This document shows, in pieces, positions 6,845 through 8,483 of a DNA stretch of 8,483 nt. The notes beneath the pieces are model-generated. The model saw nothing but the letters and a program-made list of their open reading frames with translations. It searched no databases and was not told where the DNA came from. The stretch lies in the NCBI GenBank assembly GCA_900757905.1, contig CAAEPN010000120.1, positions 1-8,483 on the forward strand, read 5' to 3'. The stretch comes from Clostridia bacterium (GTDB lineage: Bacteria > Bacillota > Clostridia > Oscillospirales > CAG-382). The translations under genes were made by a program, and so were the position numbers. Positions within the stretch are counted from its first letter, which is position 1. Each line of letters begins with the position of its first letter.

Positions 6845-6875
6845 TCCGAAACGAAATAGATCGTTTCGGATTTTT
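6845..6875. terminator. Strong terminator between convergent genes, likely bidirectional
   Basis: TCCGAAACG (6845-6853) and CGTTTCGGA (6862-6870) form a perfect 9-bp stem with an 8-base loop, followed by TTTTT at 6871-6875. The A-run before the stem (6838-6843) becomes a T-run on the - strand. The same hairpin can therefore stop both the phosphatase transcript and the convergent carboxypeptidase transcript, whose stop codon lies 14 bases away. Confidence 0.88.
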
Positions 6876-6888
6876 ATATACCGGTATA

Positions 6889-8067
6889 CTAATTTAGCAC
6901 AAACGTATCGGAAAGGACCCGTTTGACCACATCCCAAAAATTCATGCGGCGAATGCTTTCAGCCGTCAGGATATCCGTTTCGGTGACGGTTTCGCCCTCG
7001 ATCTGATATAACACCTTTCCGACCGCTTCGCCCTCGTTGACGGGTGCGGTGAGAAATTCGGGCAGCTCGATGACTGCTTCGATCTGCTTTTCGCGTCCTT
7101 TGGCAACTAAAATCTCATTTGCGCCGCATACAAGCGGCATTTTTGGCTTGACGCCGCCTTTGACGGTCAGCTCCGGCAGCTCTGCCGTGCCGGTTTCGTA
7201 AACCGAAAAGTTGGCAAACCCGAAGTCAAGCAGTTTTTTGGCATCGGAAAAGCGCTCCTCTGAGGTCGGCGCTTTCATGACCGCGGCGATAAGCTGTAAT
7301 TTATCGCGTTTGGCGGTGGCTGAAAGGCAATATTTTGCCGTGTCGGTATAGCCGGTCTTCATGCCGTTTGCGCCCGGATAGAAGCGCACAAGCTTGTTGG
7401 TGTTGGTAAGACCCATAGCGCCGCCGCGCAGCGAATCCATCCAAATGGTGGTGTACTCAAAAATGCGTTCGTGCTTTAACAGCTCGCGCGTCATAAGCGC
7501 AATATCGCGTGTGGTGGTGTAATGTCCCTCGACCGGAAGTCCAGTGGCGTTGACAAAGTGCGTGTTTGCCATGCCAAGCTCTTCGGCACGCTTGTTCATG
7601 CGCGCAACAAACGCCTCCTCGCTTCCGGCCAGATGTTCCGCCATGGCGACCGTGCAGTCATTGGCCGAAACCACGGTCATGGCTTTGAGCATATCCGATA
7701 CGCTCATCTGCTCGCCAACCTCAAGCCAGATCTGCGAACCACCCATAGAGGCGGCATGCTCCGAACCGGTCACCATTTCATCCGGCTTGAGCGTGCCCTC
7801 GTCGAGCGCTTCACAGATGAGCAAGAGCGGCATGATCTTAGTGACCGAGGCCGGTTCAAGGCGTTCATCGGCGTTTTGCTCATAGATAACTTCGCCGGTG
7901 GAGGCTTCCATTAAGCAGGCCGACGCGCTTGATAACGACAGTGCTACGCCTGAAGAAACGGCGGCAATATCCGTTCGTTCGGCCGAAACAGGCGTCAGCA
8001 GACACGATATACAAAAGATAAAGGCAAAAATGGCGGATAACAGACGTTTTGTTTTTGCAGCATTCAT
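6889..8067 (-). CDS. D-alanyl-D-alanine carboxypeptidase (DacF/PBP5-like)
   Basis: This low-molecular-weight penicillin-binding protein trims the terminal D-alanine from peptidoglycan pentapeptides outside the cell. The product is 392 residues. It begins with a signal peptide (K5-K7-R8, hydrophobic core 9-24, likely cleavage after V-S-A at 27-29). The three active-site motifs are intact: S74-V-T-K77, S134-A-N136 and K237-T-G239. Residues from about 297 to 370 fit the C-terminal beta-rich domain of the PBP5 family. The last 20 or so residues, around R-R-M-N-F-W-D-V-V-K-R-V-L, form a probable amphipathic helix that attaches the protein to the membrane. The frame stays open upstream to 8133, but that would put a charged stretch before the signal peptide, and a good ribosome binding site supports the start at 8067. 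The gene is convergent with the phosphatase and divergent from the gene at 8304. I find no confident promoter for it. Confidence 0.94.
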   Translation of the reverse strand: MNAAKTKRLLSAIFAFIFCISCLLTPVSAERTDIAAVSSGVALSLSSASACLMEASTGEVIYEQNADERLEPASVTKIMPLLLICEALDEGTLKPDEMVTGSEHAASMGGSQIWLEVGEQMSVSDMLKAMTVVSANDCTVAMAEHLAGSEEAFVARMNKRAEELGMANTHFVNATGLPVEGHYTTTRDIALMTRELLKHERIFEYTTIWMDSLRGGAMGLTNTNKLVRFYPGANGMKTGYTDTAKYCLSATAKRDKLQLIAAVMKAPTSEERFSDAKKLLDFGFANFSVYETGTAELPELTVKGGVKPKMPLVCGANEILVAKGREKQIEAVIELPEFLTAPVNEGEAVGKVLYQIEGETVTETDILTAESIRRMNFWDVVKRVLSDTFVLN

Positions 8068-8072
8068 GGCAA

Positions 8073-8082
8073 TTTCCTTTCT
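8073..8082 (-). promoter_or_regulatory. Ribosome binding site that sets the carboxypeptidase start
   Basis: On the - strand AGAAAGGAAA precedes the ATG at 8065-8067 with about eight bases between the AGG core and the start. This favours the start that leaves a clean signal peptide over the upstream ATG at 8133. Confidence 0.7.
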
Positions 8083-8239
8083 GGCGGTTTTTAGATTTAA
8101 AAGCCTATGCATGTTTGGTATAGATATATGCAAAAACTGCCTTTTTATTCGTTTTTTGGCGTGTCAGGCGCCCGAGAACGCGTTAAAATGTCCGCGCGTG
8201 CGTTTTTCGGTAAACAATTTAAGATTTACGGATAAATCA

Positions 8240-8268
8240 TTGACAGCGTACAAAAATGATATTATAAT
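8240..8268 (+). promoter_or_regulatory. Perfect consensus sigma-A promoter for the gene at 8304
   Basis: TTGACA (8240-8245), a 17-base spacer and TATAAT (8263-8268) match the consensus at all 12 positions. Transcription should start near 8275 and the leader is about 30 bases. Such a strong promoter usually needs either a highly expressed product or a repressor; a palindrome covers the -10 box. Confidence 0.9.
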
Positions 8269-8272
8269 ATCA
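8257..8272. promoter_or_regulatory. 16-bp perfect palindrome over the -10 box, possible operator
   Basis: TGATATTATAATATCA reads the same on both strands and contains the whole -10 hexamer. Its position would let a bound dimer block RNA polymerase. It loosely resembles Fur/PerR-type boxes (TGATAATnATTATCA) but is one base longer with a different centre, and it does not match the Rex, FNR or ArgR consensus. The regulator is unknown. Confidence 0.45.
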
Positions 8273-8303
8273 AAAAAGATTTATAGGTAAGGACGGATAA
8301 AAC

Positions 8304-8483
8304 ATGTACCGTATTTTATCAAAATCCCGTTTAAATCCGACAGTCGAGCGGATGGAAATCGAAGCGCCATACGTGGCGAAGAAAGCAGAGCCGGGACAGT
8401 TCATCATCCTGCGCACAGACGAAAACGGCGAACGGATACCGCTCACCGTCGCAGATTATGACCGCGAAAAAGGGACGGTCACC
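8304..8483 (+). CDS. FAD/NAD-binding oxidoreductase subunit, NfnA/SudB type (5' part)
   Basis: Only the first 60 codons are in the window. The start M-Y-R-I-L, the P-G-Q-F stretch (30-33), R-I-P-L-T (44-48) and A-D-Y-D-R-E-K-G (50-57) match the FAD-binding domain of sulfide/dihydroorotate dehydrogenase-like proteins. In Clostridia these are often the small subunit of NADH-dependent ferredoxin:NADP oxidoreductase (NfnAB), a soluble flavin-based electron-bifurcating enzyme, or of a related glutamate-synthase-like pair. R44-x-P-L-T48 is the flavin-binding signature. AAGGA at 8289-8293 lies about ten bases before the ATG. If this is an Nfn system, the large subunit gene should follow immediately beyond the window. 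The family call is firm; the exact partner is inference. Confidence 0.85.
   Translation, partial: MYRILSKSRLNPTVERMEIEAPYVAKKAEPGQFIILRTDENGERIPLTVADYDREKGTVT

Noticed and set aside
8083..8260. Promoter for the carboxypeptidase gene on the - strand
   Set aside because: AT-rich stretches such as the one near 8115-8135 offer partial -10 boxes, but none has a matching -35 at proper spacing, so I do not call one.
7898..8290. 130-codon + strand frame opposite the start of the carboxypeptidase gene
   Set aside because: It overlaps the signal peptide coding region antisense and runs through the consensus promoter at 8240-8268, so it cannot be a sensible gene.

Overview
The window looks like ordinary chromosome from a Gram-positive anaerobe of the class Clostridia, probably the Oscillospiraceae/Ruminococcaceae group. 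The basis is the gene families (ecfT-truA pair, M18 aminopeptidase, a clostridial-type galactokinase relative, a WalJ/YycJ-type MBL protein, a DacF-like carboxypeptidase and an NfnA-type flavoprotein), the AAAGGAGG-like ribosome binding sites and the sigma-A-type promoters. The assignment is inference; no marker gene fixes the genus.

Layout. Positions 1-423 carry no convincing gene. About 39-274 is a dense cluster of inverted repeats that looks like a dispersed structured intergenic repeat, followed by two direct repeats and a promoter. Positions 424-2036 are a two-gene unit on the + strand: ecfT (transmembrane subunit of an ECF vitamin/metal transporter) and truA (tRNA pseudouridine synthase). 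A new promoter at 2082-2110 starts a five-gene + strand run from 2178 to 6823: M18 aminopeptidase, a GHMP kinase of the galactokinase family with an altered sugar-binding motif, a small three-pass membrane protein of unknown function, an MBL-fold hydrolase of the WalJ/YycJ type, and a histidine phosphatase. The gaps are 8-34 bases and no promoter is evident between the genes. A strong, probably bidirectional terminator at 6845-6875 separates this run from a convergent D-alanyl-D-alanine carboxypeptidase gene (8067 to 6889, - strand). At the right edge a divergent gene for an FAD/NAD-binding oxidoreductase subunit begins at 8304 and runs off the window. It is driven by a perfect consensus promoter whose -10 box lies inside a 16-bp perfect palindrome.

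Together the genes are mostly housekeeping: nutrient import, tRNA modification, peptide turnover, sugar phosphorylation, wall trimming and electron transfer. I see no phage, insertion sequence, CRISPR array, tRNA or rRNA gene, and no clear undescribed multi-gene system. The points most worth a second look are the hairpin cluster at the left edge, the divergent kinase, the unknown membrane protein inside the operon, and the palindromic operator-like site at the right edge.
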